A DNA stretch of 64,000 bases from an uncultured Collinsella sp. Lineage in GTDB: Bacteria > Actinomycetota > Coriobacteriia > Coriobacteriales > Coriobacteriaceae. The position numbers were made by a program, and so were the translations under genes. Of the stretch, positions 53,251 through 63,881 are shown piece after piece; the first letter of the stretch is position 1; every line of letters begins with the position of its first letter. Location: assembly GCA_902470805.1 (NCBI GenBank), contig CABRHX010000001.1:173365-237364 (forward strand), given 5' to 3'. The notes under the pieces are model-generated. The model saw nothing but the letters and a program-made list of their open reading frames with translations, was not told the origin of the DNA and ran no database searches.

Positions 53251-54261
53251 CTACGCGGTTTTGCCCTCAATGAGTTCAACGGGGAGCTTGATATTCGATT
53301 CGGGATTATCGCCGTTAATAAGAGCGATGATGGATTGCGCCGCGAGCTCTCCGATGCGATCGATATCTTGACGTACGGTTGTTAAGTCAGGCATAAACGT
53401 CATAGTTCGGCGGGCACCATCCGCGCCCACGACCTTAATATCGTCCGGAGCGCTCAAGCCGCGCTGCTTCATCACGTTGAGACAGATGGCCGCCATCGTG
53501 TCGTCTCCCGCAAAGATGCCGTCAATATCGGGGTTCTCATCGAGGATCTTCGCAACGACCGCGCCCTTTTCGTCGTCGGGCTTAACGAACTCAACCTCAC
53601 GGACAAGCGCGGACAAACCGGCCTGCTCAACAACATCGAGGTAGGCATCGGTACGCTTATTGGCAGGCATGCGCATGCGGCTATTGCTGCGCAGGCACAG
53701 GATACGCCTGCAGCCGTCATCAATCAGACGGCGCGTGGCGAGCTCGCCAATGCCATAGCTGTCACTTGCAATCTGGACAGAGCCCTCGCCAAGATCGCAG
53801 TCGATGCCAACCAGGCTCAAGCCCATCTCGGCATATGCCTCGGCACCGATATTGAGGGAGTTGACGATGACGCCGTCGACCATATTGCGGCGGAGCATGT
53901 CAATATAGGAACGCTCAAGATCGGGTCGATTGGCGCTGTTGCACAGCAACATCTTAAAGCCGTTTTCCGCTAACGTGCGCTCGACCGCCTGCACAACCTG
54001 AGCATGGAACGGGCTGCTCACAAAGGGAACGATCATACCGATAAGATTCAGGCGACCGTTGAGCATGGCACGGGCGATATCGTTGGGCGTATAGTTGATG
54101 CGCTCCATCGCGGCATGGACCTTATCGCGGGTCTCTTGGCTAATATAGCCGCGATTATTAAGCACGCGAGATACCGTAGTAGGCGAAACCCCCGCCACCG
54201 CTGCAACTTCCTTGATGCCAGGCTTAGCAGAATCCTTAGAACGAGCGCCCTCGCGAGCCAT
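53251..54261 (-). CDS. LacI-family transcriptional regulator of the sucrose operon
   Basis: This 336-residue repressor has an N-terminal LacI HTH (IKEVAAVAGVSPTTVSRVLN) with hinge helix, and a periplasmic-binding-type sugar sensor domain. It lies just upstream of the GH32-PTS-GH32 operon. Shared TGTCAAACGTTT sites occur at the operon promoter and at its own start (54282-54296), so it should control both. The start at 54261 follows GGGGGAGGG; seven upstream codons are also open. Confidence 0.9.
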   Translation of the reverse strand: MAREGARSKDSAKPGIKEVAAVAGVSPTTVSRVLNNRGYISQETRDKVHAAMERINYTPNDIARAMLNGRLNLIGMIVPFVSSPFHAQVVQAVERTLAENGFKMLLCNSANRPDLERSYIDMLRRNMVDGVIVNSLNIGAEAYAEMGLSLVGIDCDLGEGSVQIASDSYGIGELATRRLIDDGCRRILCLRSNSRMRMPANKRTDAYLDVVEQAGLSALVREVEFVKPDDEKGAVVAKILDENPDIDGIFAGDDTMAAICLNVMKQRGLSAPDDIKVVGADGARRTMTFMPDLTTVRQDIDRIGELAAQSIIALINGDNPESNIKLPVELIEGKTA

Positions 54262-54281
54262 AGCACCCTCCCCCATCAACA

Positions 54282-54296
54282 TGTCAAACGTTTACA
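54282..54296. promoter_or_regulatory. LacI-type operator upstream of the lacI-family gene
   Basis: TGTCAAACGTTTACA with the central CG typical of LacI-family sites, 20 bases before the regulator start. It matches the operon operators at 53116-53147. Confidence 0.65.
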
Positions 54297-54410
54297 TACG
54301 AACAAAGCATACCCCAACAACAGCGGGAAGACGGTAACAGCACAAGTAAGTAAACGACTCATCCAAATAATTAGGAGAGTTCCGCCTAACGGGTGACTAC
54401 ACAGGACCCC

Positions 54411-54540
54411 CGCCGGGCCGCTTTGGGTTACTTTCCAAAACATTTCCGCAGGACGCAAAGGGCTCCGCCGCGCGAAGCGCGCAGCGGAGCCCTTTGCATG
54501 TCCGAGGACGTTTTGGAAAGTAACCCAAAGCGGCCCGGCG
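54411..54540 (-). other. Long 3' UTR hairpin element, copy C (after grcA)
   Basis: Outer arms 54411-54441 and 54510-54540 are perfect 31-bp complements. On the minus strand they enclose GTCCTCGGACATG and CGTCCTGCGGAAAT, an inner stem CAAAGGGCTCCGC with its complement, and the cap GCGCGC-TTC-GCGCG, identical to copy A. It begins 22 bases after the grcA stop in the same sense. Confidence 0.82.
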
Positions 54541-54562
54541 ATCCTGCGGGAGTTAAACCCCT

Positions 54563-54814
54563 TTAGAACTTGTCGTGGAAGGTACGCGAAATGACCTCGT
54601 CCTGCTGCTCCTTGGTGAGCGTGTGGAAGTTCACGGCATAGCCGGAAACGCGGATGGTCAGCTGCGGGTACTTCTCGGGGTGAGCCTGAGCATCGAGCAA
54701 CGTCTCACGGTTGAAGACGTTGATGTTCAGGTGATGGCCACCCTTCTCGGCGTAAGCGTCGAGCATGTGGACCAGGTTATCGGCCTGAGTCTCGGAAACT
54801 TCAGAAACCTTCAT
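54563..54814 (-). CDS. grcA: Glycyl radical domain protein, C-terminal part of split pyruvate formate-lyase (GrcA-like)
   Basis: This 83-residue protein matches the last 80 or so residues of pyruvate formate-lyase: HHLNINVFNRETLLDA, HPEKYPQLTIRVSGYAV with the radical-bearing Gly in RVSGYAV, and LTKEQQDEVISRTFHDKF. It has its own AAGGAG ribosome-binding site and lies 85 bases after pflB, which lacks this region. It must therefore supply the radical to the large subunit in trans rather than act only as a spare part as in E. coli GrcA/YfiD. Confidence 0.92.
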   Translation of the reverse strand: MKVSEVSETQADNLVHMLDAYAEKGGHHLNINVFNRETLLDAQAHPEKYPQLTIRVSGYAVNFHTLTKEQQDEVISRTFHDKF

Positions 54815-54835
54815 AATGTGTCTCCTTCGATCGAT

Positions 54836-54898
54836 AGGCGCCGGCCGAAACCGGCGCGCTAATCAGTAATCGTTATTGTTAGTATAGCACTAACAATA
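54836..54898 (-). promoter_or_regulatory. Two hairpins between pflB and grcA
   Basis: TATTGTTAGT/ACTAACAATA (54874-54898) is a perfect 10-bp stem directly after the pflB stop. A second GC-rich stem (GGCGCCGGCC/ACCGGCGCGC region, 54836-54858) follows before the grcA ribosome-binding site. They could set the ratio of the two products by attenuation or RNA processing. Confidence 0.55.
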
Positions 54899-54899
54899 G

Positions 54900-56951
<2,052 letters not shown>

Positions 56952-57402
56952 TGTGTAACCACGCTCCTAGTTACGTGTAATGCGGCGCTCTCTCACACCG
57001 CTGCTTATTGAATTCTTGAATTTTCGGCTTGCACTACCGGCTTCTTCCGTTCTTCACCACACGTTGGTGCAGGAAAAACGTTTGTCCACCTTGGAACTAC
57101 AACCCAAAACCCAAGATTTCACCCGTCTGAGAAGGATAACATAGCCACCCTCTCCATCTGGGCTGTTATATGTTTCTTTTTTTATATCATAAGAGCGTTT
57201 TTTACAAACCCGCAGGAAATGCGAGCGCAAACAACTACCGTTCACCGATTTGTTTGGTATTTTTCCTTGCCTTTATACGTCCATCACTCTAGCTGTTATG
57301 CCAGCTTTAGCAGGGTAAAGTGCCTCTGAGTAGGCTTTGGAACATGCCTAACGATCTGCCCCTAACTTTGCTGGCACCGACGGTGTACGGAGGTCGCCTA
57401 AA
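56952..57402. other. Intergenic region upstream of pflB
   Basis: This stretch of about 450 bases between the divergent pflB and marR-type genes holds AT-rich candidate -10 boxes for pflB near 57150-57190 (minus), but no gene, riboswitch or repeat that I can support. Confidence 0.4.
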
Positions 57403-57434
57403 GGTAGTTTTCTAGACATGTCCCAAAATCTACC
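57403..57434. repeat. GTAGATTTTTG stem-loop repeat, diverged copy
   Basis: GGTAGTTTTC...AGACATGTCCCAAAATCTACC resembles 37756-37787 in arms and in the AGACATG loop. The left arm has lost one base, so the stem is imperfect. Confidence 0.55.
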
Positions 57435-57460
57435 GCATAGGGCACGCGTGCAAGGGTATC

Positions 57461-57509
57461 ATCTTTCACCGAAAATAGTTTCTAGTGTTAGGGGTTTTCG
57501 GTGGAAGAT
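57461..57509. promoter_or_regulatory. Inverted repeat over the start of the MarR gene
   Basis: ATCTTTCACCGAAAA (57461-57475) and TTTTCGGTGGAAGAT (57495-57509) are reverse complements with one mismatch and a 19-base loop. The downstream arm covers the GTG start codon, so it is either an autoregulatory operator or a translation-blocking hairpin. Confidence 0.6.
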
Positions 57510-57950
57510 ACCGATTTCCGTGAACTTGGGCGTCAGCTCCTTACCGAGTTCGGCAGCATGCATCAGCGCATTTCGCGTTTTGCGGACAAAGCCCTCGGCG
57601 GCGAGATGGCCGTCATGCGCGCCCTCATACTCGCCGGCGGTTCGCTCACGCCGAGCGAACTCGCTGATCGCGCCTGGGTCTCGAGCGCCCGCATCGCCAA
57701 TATCCTACGCGCTCTCGAAGCCAAGGGCTGGGTCGAGCGCGAGCACTCAAAGACCGACCGTCGTCGCGTGCACGTCACGGTGACCGACAAAGGATTCCAG
57801 GATCTCGAAATCAAACGTCGGGAATTCGAGAACCGCACTGCGGCTTTCCTCGAGCAGCTCGGCGAAACAGATACCCAAGAGATGGTGCGCCTTCTTAGAC
57901 GTGCCAACGAAATTATCGACCGCAATCAAGAAAGGAGAGATGCCGAGTGA
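57501..57950 (+). CDS. MarR-family transcriptional regulator
   Basis: This 149-residue protein has the winged-helix MarR core (MRALILAGGSLTPSELADRA, RIANILRALEAKGWVERE, KTDRRRVHVTVTDKG) and a C-terminal dimer helix. The start is GTG at 57501 after AGGGG. It overlaps the first ABC gene by four bases, so regulator and exporter form one operon. Self-repression relieved by an exported compound is likely. Confidence 0.9.
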   Translation: MEDTDFRELGRQLLTEFGSMHQRISRFADKALGGEMAVMRALILAGGSLTPSELADRAWVSSARIANILRALEAKGWVEREHSKTDRRRVHVTVTDKGFQDLEIKRREFENRTAAFLEQLGETDTQEMVRLLRRANEIIDRNQERRDAE

Positions 57951-60313
57951 GGATTCTCAAGCTCTTTAAAAAACATATCCTGGCACTGTTCGCAGCTATC
58001 GTACTTATCGTAATCAGCTGCAACGCCGATCTGGCACTGCCCACCTATATGAGCGACATCGTCGACGTGGGTGTGCAGCAAGGCGGCATCGCGTCGCCCG
58101 TACCCGACACCATCCGCGCCGAATCGCTCGACGACCTCGAACTCTTTATGAGCGCCAAGGACGCCAAGACGGTAGAAGCTGCGTTTGGCAAGGCAGACAA
58201 AAACGGGATTCGCACGTACAAGGGAACCGAGGATGAGCGCGCCGACGGCAGCAAGCTCGCCGATATCATGAGTCTGCCCGAGACCGTCGTCCTTTCGCTC
58301 AACCAGGGTATTGACGCCAACTCCATGGGTGACATGACCGGCACGTCCAGCGAGAAAGACAGCGACGCCGCTCAGGCCATGCCCACGCCCGAGCAAATGG
58401 CGGCGATGACGCCCGAGCAGCTCGCCGAGATGCAGCAGAAGGCCGCAGCGGCGCAGAATATGCAAAAGCAGATTGATGCCGACGGCGGTAAGATCACCAT
58501 GAAGGGTCTGCGTCTAGGCGTTGAAGGCGGCCTAATCGACCAGGGCAAGCTCGTCGAGGGCGCCAACGATATGGCGGACAAAATGGGCTCCATGTCGGGC
58601 TCCATCGTGACCCAACGCGCCGTGAGCTATGTGCAGGACGAGTACAAGGCACAGGGCATCGACCCCGCCGACGTGCAGAACGCCTACCTGGGCCGCATGG
58701 CGACCACGATGTTTGGGCTGTGTCTGGTGTCGCTGGTCGCCACCATCCTGACCGGTGCCGTTGCTTCGCGCACTGCCTGCTCCATCGCCCGCGACCTGCG
58801 CCGCGAGACCTTCAACAAGGTTATGCACTTCTCGCCGGCCGAGGTGGGCAAGTTTAGCCAGGCCTCGCTCATCACCCGCTGCACCAATGACATTCAGCAG
58901 ATCCAGATGGCCGCAACCCTGTTTATCCGCATGTGCCTGATGGCCCCCGTCATGGGCATCGTCGCCGTCATGCGCGTCCTGGCCAACCACACCGGCCTGG
59001 AGTGGACCATCGCCGTGGCCATCATCGCGGTCTCGGCCGTTGTCGGCGTGCTCATGGGCCTCACCATGCCCAAGTTCAAAAAGATGCAGAGCTTTGTGGA
59101 CCGCGTGAACCTTACCGCCCGCGAGCTGCTCGACGGCCTTATGCCCATCCGCTCGTTCAACCGCGAGGAACATGAGCTCGAGCGCTTTGACAAGGCTTCG
59201 CTCGACCTGATGACCACGCAGCTCTACACCAACCGCGCCATGAGCTTTATGATGCCGCTCATGATGCTCGTCATGAACTGCATCACCGTGCTCATCGTGT
59301 GGTTTGGCGCGCAGGGCGTGTCCGACGGCGTGATGCAGGTCGGCAACATGATGGCGTTTATCTCCTACACCATGCAGATCGTCATGGCGTTTATGATCCT
59401 CACCATGGTTTCGGTCATCCTGCCCCGCGCCGAGGTCGCAGCCGAACGTGTGGAAGAGGTCATCACTTGCCCCACCAGCATCAACGACCCCGCCTCGCCC
59501 AAACTGCCCGCTGCCAGCGCGCCGCGCGGTGAGCTCACCTTCCGCGACGTGAGCTTCCAGTATCCCGATGCCCGCGCCGATGTCATCAGCGGCGTGAACT
59601 TCACCACGCATGCCGGTCAGATGCTCGGCATCATTGGCTCCACGGGCTCGGGCAAGTCCACGCTCGTGCAGTTGATTCCGCGCCTGTACGACGTCACGGG
59701 CGGTAGCATTTCGCTCGACGGCGTCGACGTGCGTGACATGACTCTCTCCGAGCTGCGCCGCCGCATTGGTTACATCCCGCAGCAGGGGCGCCTGTTCTCG
59801 GGCACCGTCGAGAGCAACCTTAAGTTTGCCGGCGACATGGTGAGCGACGAGAACATGCACGAGGCGGCACGCATCGCACAGGCCGAGGACTTTATCGCCG
59901 AGCGCGAGGGCGGCTACGACTCCCCCATCAGCCAGGGCGGCTCCAATGTCTCGGGCGGCCAGCGCCAGCGCCTGGCCATCGCCCGCGCGTTGGCCAAAAA
60001 GCCCGAGGTCGTGGTGTTCGATGACTCGTTTAGCGCCCTCGACTACAAGACCGACGCGTGCTTGCGCGAGGAGCTGGCCAAAAACGTCACCGACGCTGCG
60101 CTCGTGGTCGTGGCCCAGCGCATCGCGACCATCATGCACGCCGACCAGATCATCGTGCTCGATGACGGCCACGTGGTGGGCACCGGTACGCACGAGGAGC
60201 TGCTGCACAGCTGCCCGGCATACCTGGAGATCGCACAGTCGCAGCTTTCCGCCGAGGAGCTGGGGCTCACCCAAGAAGAAATTGCAGCCGTCATGGAAGG
60301 AGGCGAGCGCTAA
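57947..60313 (+). CDS. Heterodimeric ABC exporter subunit 1 (permease-ATPase fusion, degenerate site)
   Basis: This 788-residue half-transporter has TM1 (about 10-30), then an unusual extracytoplasmic insertion of about 200 residues rich in Met, Gln, Ala and Asp, then TM2-6 and an ATPase domain. The ATPase has Walker A GSTGSGKST and signature VSGGQRQR. Walker B reads VVFDDSFSALD, so the catalytic Glu is Asp. That matches the non-hydrolysing side of heterodimeric exporters such as BmrCD and TM287/288. GTG start at 57947; ends within the start of subunit 2. Confidence 0.9.
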   Translation: MRILKLFKKHILALFAAIVLIVISCNADLALPTYMSDIVDVGVQQGGIASPVPDTIRAESLDDLELFMSAKDAKTVEAAFGKADKNGIRTYKGTEDERADGSKLADIMSLPETVVLSLNQGIDANSMGDMTGTSSEKDSDAAQAMPTPEQMAAMTPEQLAEMQQKAAAAQNMQKQIDADGGKITMKGLRLGVEGGLIDQGKLVEGANDMADKMGSMSGSIVTQRAVSYVQDEYKAQGIDPADVQNAYLGRMATTMFGLCLVSLVATILTGAVASRTACSIARDLRRETFNKVMHFSPAEVGKFSQASLITRCTNDIQQIQMAATLFIRMCLMAPVMGIVAVMRVLANHTGLEWTIAVAIIAVSAVVGVLMGLTMPKFKKMQSFVDRVNLTARELLDGLMPIRSFNREEHELERFDKASLDLMTTQLYTNRAMSFMMPLMMLVMNCITVLIVWFGAQGVSDGVMQVGNMMAFISYTMQIVMAFMILTMVSVILPRAEVAAERVEEVITCPTSINDPASPKLPAASAPRGELTFRDVSFQYPDARADVISGVNFTTHAGQMLGIIGSTGSGKSTLVQLIPRLYDVTGGSISLDGVDVRDMTLSELRRRIGYIPQQGRLFSGTVESNLKFAGDMVSDENMHEAARIAQAEDFIAEREGGYDSPISQGGSNVSGGQRQRLAIARALAKKPEVVVFDDSFSALDYKTDACLREELAKNVTDAALVVVAQRIATIMHADQIIVLDDGHVVGTGTHEELLHSCPAYLEIAQSQLSAEELGLTQEEIAAVMEGGER

Positions 60314-62169
60314 TGGCAGACGAGACCAAGACTCAGATTCCCAAGCCCACCCGCCAGCGTGGTCCCATGGGCCGCATGGGCGGCATGCGTCGCGGCGAAA
60401 AGGCCAAGGACTTTAAGGGCACCATGAGGCAGCTGCTCGGCTATATCGGCCAACACAAAGTTGCCGTGTTTGCCGCCGTCGCCTTTGCCGTGTGCTCGGT
60501 CATCTTTAACATTGTGGGACCCAAGGTGCTCGGCCAGGTTACCACCAAGCTGTTCGAGGGCCTGGTTGCCAAGGTCAACGGTACCGGCGACGTTGACTTT
60601 GACTGGATCGCCAAGACGCTCGGCTTTTTGCTCTGCCTGTATCTGGCAAGCTCTGTTTGCAGCCTCATCCAGGGTTGGCTCATGACCGGCGTCACGCAAA
60701 AGATTTGCTACCGCATGCGCAAGGAGATCGCCGCCAAGATCGCCGTCGTTCCGATGAGTTACTTTAACGGCCACAGCAAGGGCGACGTACTCAGCCGCAT
60801 CACCAACGACGTCGATACGCTGGGTCAGTCGCTCAACCAGAGCGTGACGCAGCTCATCACGTCGATAACGCAGATTATCGGCGTGCTCGTCATGATGCTG
60901 TCGATCAGCCTGCCGCTCACTGGCGTCACCGTGCTCACGCTGCCGGCAGCCGCGATTATCCTGACCGTAATGATTCACTTCTCGCAGCCGTACTTCCGCG
61001 AGCAGCAGCAGGTTCTGGGCGCCGTCAACGGCATTATCGAGGAGGACTTTGCCGGCCAGAACGTCATTCAGGTGTTCGACCGCGCCGAGGCCTCAATCGA
61101 GGAGTTCGACCGTCAAAACGACCGCCTGTTTATTAGTGGCTGGCGCTCGCAGTTCCTGTCGGGCCTGATGATGCCGCTTATGAGCCTGGTGGGCAACATG
61201 GGCTATGTGGGCGTCGTCGTGGTGGGCGCGCAGCTCGCGCTGACCGGCAATGCCACGCCCGGCGACATCCAGAGCTTTATCCAGTACGTTCGCAACTTTA
61301 CGCAACCCGTACAGCAGCTGGGCAACGTGAGCAACACGATGCAGTCGATGGCCGCCGCCACCGAGCGTGTGTTTGAGTTCCTCGCCGCGCCCGAAGAGGA
61401 GCAGAAGGCCGACGCCCAGATTCCCGAGAAGCGCCCCGGCCACGTGGTGTTTGACCATGTCAAGTTTGGCTACACGCCCGACAAGATCATCATCCACGAC
61501 TTTAGCTGCGAGGCGCAGCCCGGCCAGACCATCGCCATCGTCGGCCCCACCGGCGCCGGCAAGACCACGCTCATTAAGCTGCTGCAGCGCTTCTACGACG
61601 TGGACGGCGGCTCGCTGCGTGTCGAGGGCGTCGATGTGCGCGACTGGGACCGCGCGGCACTGCGCGGCGAGTTTGCCATGGTGCTGCAGGACACCTGGCT
61701 GTTTAACGGCACCATCCGCGAGAACATCCGCTACGGACGCCCCGATGCGAGCGATGCCGAGGTCGAAGCCGCCGCGCGCGCCGCACGTTGCGACCACTTT
61801 ATCCATACACTTGCCGGCGGTTATGACTTTATGATTAACGAGGAGGGCACTAACCTGTCGCAGGGTCAGCGCCAGCTCGTGACCATCGCCCGTGCCATTT
61901 TGGCCGACCGCCCGGCGCTGATTCTGGACGAGGCGACTTCCAACGTCGACACCCGCACCGAGGAGCTTATTCAGCGTGCCATGGATGCGCTGATGCAGGG
62001 CCGTACCAGCTTTGTCATCGCGCACCGCCTGTCCACGATCCGCAACGCCGACGTAATCTTGGTAATTCGCGACGGCGACATCGTCGAGAAGGGCACACAC
62101 GACGAGCTACTCGCCCAGGGTGGCTTCTACGCCGACCTGTATAACTCGCAGTTCGACGAGGCGGCGTAA
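60313..62169 (+). CDS. Heterodimeric ABC exporter subunit 2 (permease-ATPase fusion, catalytic)
   Basis: This 618-residue half-transporter has a basic Gly/Met-rich N-terminus (PMGRMGGMRRGEKAKDF), six membrane helices, and an ATPase domain with Walker A GPTGAGKTT, signature LSQGQRQL and intact Walker B LILDEATSNVD. It starts at the last base of the subunit 1 stop codon (TAATG). The pair probably exports a drug, lipid or peptide under MarR control. Confidence 0.92.
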   Translation: MADETKTQIPKPTRQRGPMGRMGGMRRGEKAKDFKGTMRQLLGYIGQHKVAVFAAVAFAVCSVIFNIVGPKVLGQVTTKLFEGLVAKVNGTGDVDFDWIAKTLGFLLCLYLASSVCSLIQGWLMTGVTQKICYRMRKEIAAKIAVVPMSYFNGHSKGDVLSRITNDVDTLGQSLNQSVTQLITSITQIIGVLVMMLSISLPLTGVTVLTLPAAAIILTVMIHFSQPYFREQQQVLGAVNGIIEEDFAGQNVIQVFDRAEASIEEFDRQNDRLFISGWRSQFLSGLMMPLMSLVGNMGYVGVVVVGAQLALTGNATPGDIQSFIQYVRNFTQPVQQLGNVSNTMQSMAAATERVFEFLAAPEEEQKADAQIPEKRPGHVVFDHVKFGYTPDKIIIHDFSCEAQPGQTIAIVGPTGAGKTTLIKLLQRFYDVDGGSLRVEGVDVRDWDRAALRGEFAMVLQDTWLFNGTIRENIRYGRPDASDAEVEAAARAARCDHFIHTLAGGYDFMINEEGTNLSQGQRQLVTIARAILADRPALILDEATSNVDTRTEELIQRAMDALMQGRTSFVIAHRLSTIRNADVILVIRDGDIVEKGTHDELLAQGGFYADLYNSQFDEAA

Positions 62170-62202
62170 ATTCGACCGCAGGGAATGGAAAATTTCCGAG
62201 AG

Positions 62203-62236
62203 CGGGGGCGCAGGACAACCTGCGCCCCCGTTTTTT
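62203..62236 (+). terminator. Terminator of the MarR-ABC operon
   Basis: CGGGGGCGCAGG and CCTGCGCCCCCG form a perfect 12-bp stem with an ACAA loop followed by TTTTTT. Confidence 0.95.
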
Positions 62237-62310
62237 CGTCCACGGCACTCGAATTAGCTCTCTTGGGGCCCGATTGACAGCCCCTTCCGGACCCTGTGGC
62301 CAAAAAAGGT

Positions 62311-62510
62311 CAAATATGAGTACTGTTACATTTTTAGTAGCAGCCAAAACCGCCTCAAATGACCTCTTTGCGGCTTCTATACGCCTTCAAATTAATCAAA
62401 ACGCCCGTTAGCATGCTTCTGTGTGCCAACGTTAATGAACATATTTGCTGTTGTGCCTATTATCTTGTAAGCTCGATATGAGACTACGCCAGCAACAGTA
62501 CTCATATTTG
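62311..62510. repeat. Inverted copies of a CAAATATGAGTACTGTT motif
   Basis: CAAATATGAGTACTGTT at 62311-62327 recurs as its exact reverse complement at 62494-62510. Both are preceded (in their own sense) by a GGCCAAAAAAGG/GGGCAAAAAATGG purine-rich lead. The interval 62237-62746 otherwise shows no gene beyond the repeat at 62611-62647. Confidence 0.6.
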
Positions 62511-62610
62511 CCATTTTTTGCCCACGGGGTATGCCGCAGAAGATCCAACTTGCTCCAGCGTGCCGTACGCCGACCCCCCCTCCGGCGAGTGCCGACATTT
62601 TCCCAGATAA

Positions 62611-62647
62611 AACCTACCAAAATAAACCTATCCCTTTTTGGTAGGTT
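62611..62647. repeat. CCTGCCAAAA dispersed repeat, copy e
   Basis: AACCTACCAAAA and TTTTTGGTAGGTT pair around TAAACCTATCCC. The preceding TTTTCCCAGATAAA is shared with copy c. The arms have changed together (CTGCC/GGCAG to CTACC/GGTAG), keeping the stem. Confidence 0.7.
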
Positions 62648-62746
62648 TCGGGGTGACAAGGGCTTGCACTTTAGCGTGCGACAGCGGATAATGCCGAACA
62701 TTCGACAAAACGCTTATTGCTCTTTCTATAGATTGAGGAGGCCCCT

Positions 62747-63778
62747 ATGGCCATGGAATTCAAACGCAGGCTGCCGATACCCATGGAGATCCGCGAGGAA
62801 ATGTCGCTTTCTGCCGAGCTTACCGCCAAAAAGCAGGCATTCGACGCCGAGGTCGCCAAGGTCTTTACCGGCGAGGACGCACGCAAGGTGCTCATCATCG
62901 GCCCGTGCTCTGCCGACCGCGAGGACTCGGTGCTTGAGTACATGAACCGACTGGCCAAGGTCGCCGAAGAGGTCAAGGACAAACTCATCATCATTCCGCG
63001 CGTCTACACCAACAAGCCGCGCACCAAGGGCACCGGCTACAAGGGCCTGCTGCACAACCCCAACCCCGAGGCTCCCGACGATCTGCTCGAGGGCGTCAAG
63101 GCCATCCGCCATATGCACCTGCGCGTTATTGAGGAAACGGGCTTCTTCACCGCCGACGAGATGCTCTATCCGTCCAACTACCAATACCTCGTTGACCTGC
63201 TGAGCTATGTTGCCGTGGGCGCACGCTCGGTCGAAAACCAGGAGCATCGCCTGGTGTCGAGCGGCATTTCGGTACCCGTTGGCATGAAGAATCCCACTGC
63301 CGGCTCTACCACCGTTATGCTCAACTCCATTTACGCCGCGCAGGCGCACCAGAGCTTCATCTTCCGCAACTGGGAGGTCGAGTGCGACGGCAATCCGCTC
63401 GCGCACGCCGTTATGCGTGGCTACATCGGTCTCGATGGGCGCACCTACCCCAACTACCACTACGAACACCTGGAGCGCCTGGCCGAGCGCTACACCGAGC
63501 ACGCCGGCTATGCCAATCCGGCAGTGGTCATCGACTGCAACCACGACAACTCGGGCAAGCGCCCGCTGGAGCAGTATCGCATTTGCAAGGAGGTACTCGA
63601 CAGCTGCCGCCGCAACGAGTCCATCTCCAAGCTGGTCAAGGGCTTTATGATCGAGTCCTACCTGGAGGACGGCAACCAGCCGGTCGACGGCGGTGTCTTT
63701 GGCAAGTCGATCACCGACCCGTGCCTGGGCTGGGAAAAGACCGACTACCTCATCCACGAAATCGCGGAGCGGGTTTAG
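62747..63778 (+). CDS. 3-deoxy-7-phosphoheptulonate (DAHP) synthase, class I
   Basis: This 343-residue enzyme joins phosphoenolpyruvate and erythrose-4-phosphate at the head of the shikimate pathway. AroF/G/H-type motifs are seen: IIGPCSADRED, NKPRTKGTGYKG, GARSVENQEHR and VVIDCNHDNSGK. GGAGG precedes the ATG by five bases. It is a lone gene here, followed by a nested hairpin terminator. Confidence 0.94.
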   Translation: MAMEFKRRLPIPMEIREEMSLSAELTAKKQAFDAEVAKVFTGEDARKVLIIGPCSADREDSVLEYMNRLAKVAEEVKDKLIIIPRVYTNKPRTKGTGYKGLLHNPNPEAPDDLLEGVKAIRHMHLRVIEETGFFTADEMLYPSNYQYLVDLLSYVAVGARSVENQEHRLVSSGISVPVGMKNPTAGSTTVMLNSIYAAQAHQSFIFRNWEVECDGNPLAHAVMRGYIGLDGRTYPNYHYEHLERLAERYTEHAGYANPAVVIDCNHDNSGKRPLEQYRICKEVLDSCRRNESISKLVKGFMIESYLEDGNQPVDGGVFGKSITDPCLGWEKTDYLIHEIAERV

Positions 63779-63782
63779 TTAC

Positions 63783-63881
63783 GCGGGCCGCATTTGGACA
63801 ATCTGACGTTCAACTTCAAGGGCGCGACCAGAAGGTCAGCGCCCTTTCGTTTCACGTCACCTTGTCTCAAATGCGGCCCGC
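63783..63881 (+). terminator. Nested hairpin terminator with GACC-AGAA-GGTC cap (copy 2)
   Basis: An outer stem (63783-63801 with 63862-63881, one bulge) encloses an inner hairpin AAGGGCGC-GACC-AGAA-GGTC-A-GCGCCCTT (63818-63846). It shares only the capped apex with 25985-26070, including the single bulged base after GGTC. It starts five bases after the DAHP synthase stop. From 63882 to 64000 I see no gene. Confidence 0.65.

Noticed and set aside
57054..57245. 63-codon minus-strand frame upstream of pflB
   Set aside because: It runs through AT-rich promoter-like DNA, has unusual composition and no convincing ribosome-binding site.
56952..57402. Riboswitch or FNR-type box upstream of pflB
   Set aside because: I found neither a conserved riboswitch core nor a TTGAT-N4-ATCAA site in the region.
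62315..62410. A 31-codon peptide (ATGAGTACTGTT...)
   Set aside because: The ribosome-binding site is weak (AAGG), the sequence has no distinctive feature, and the start coincides with a repeated DNA motif.
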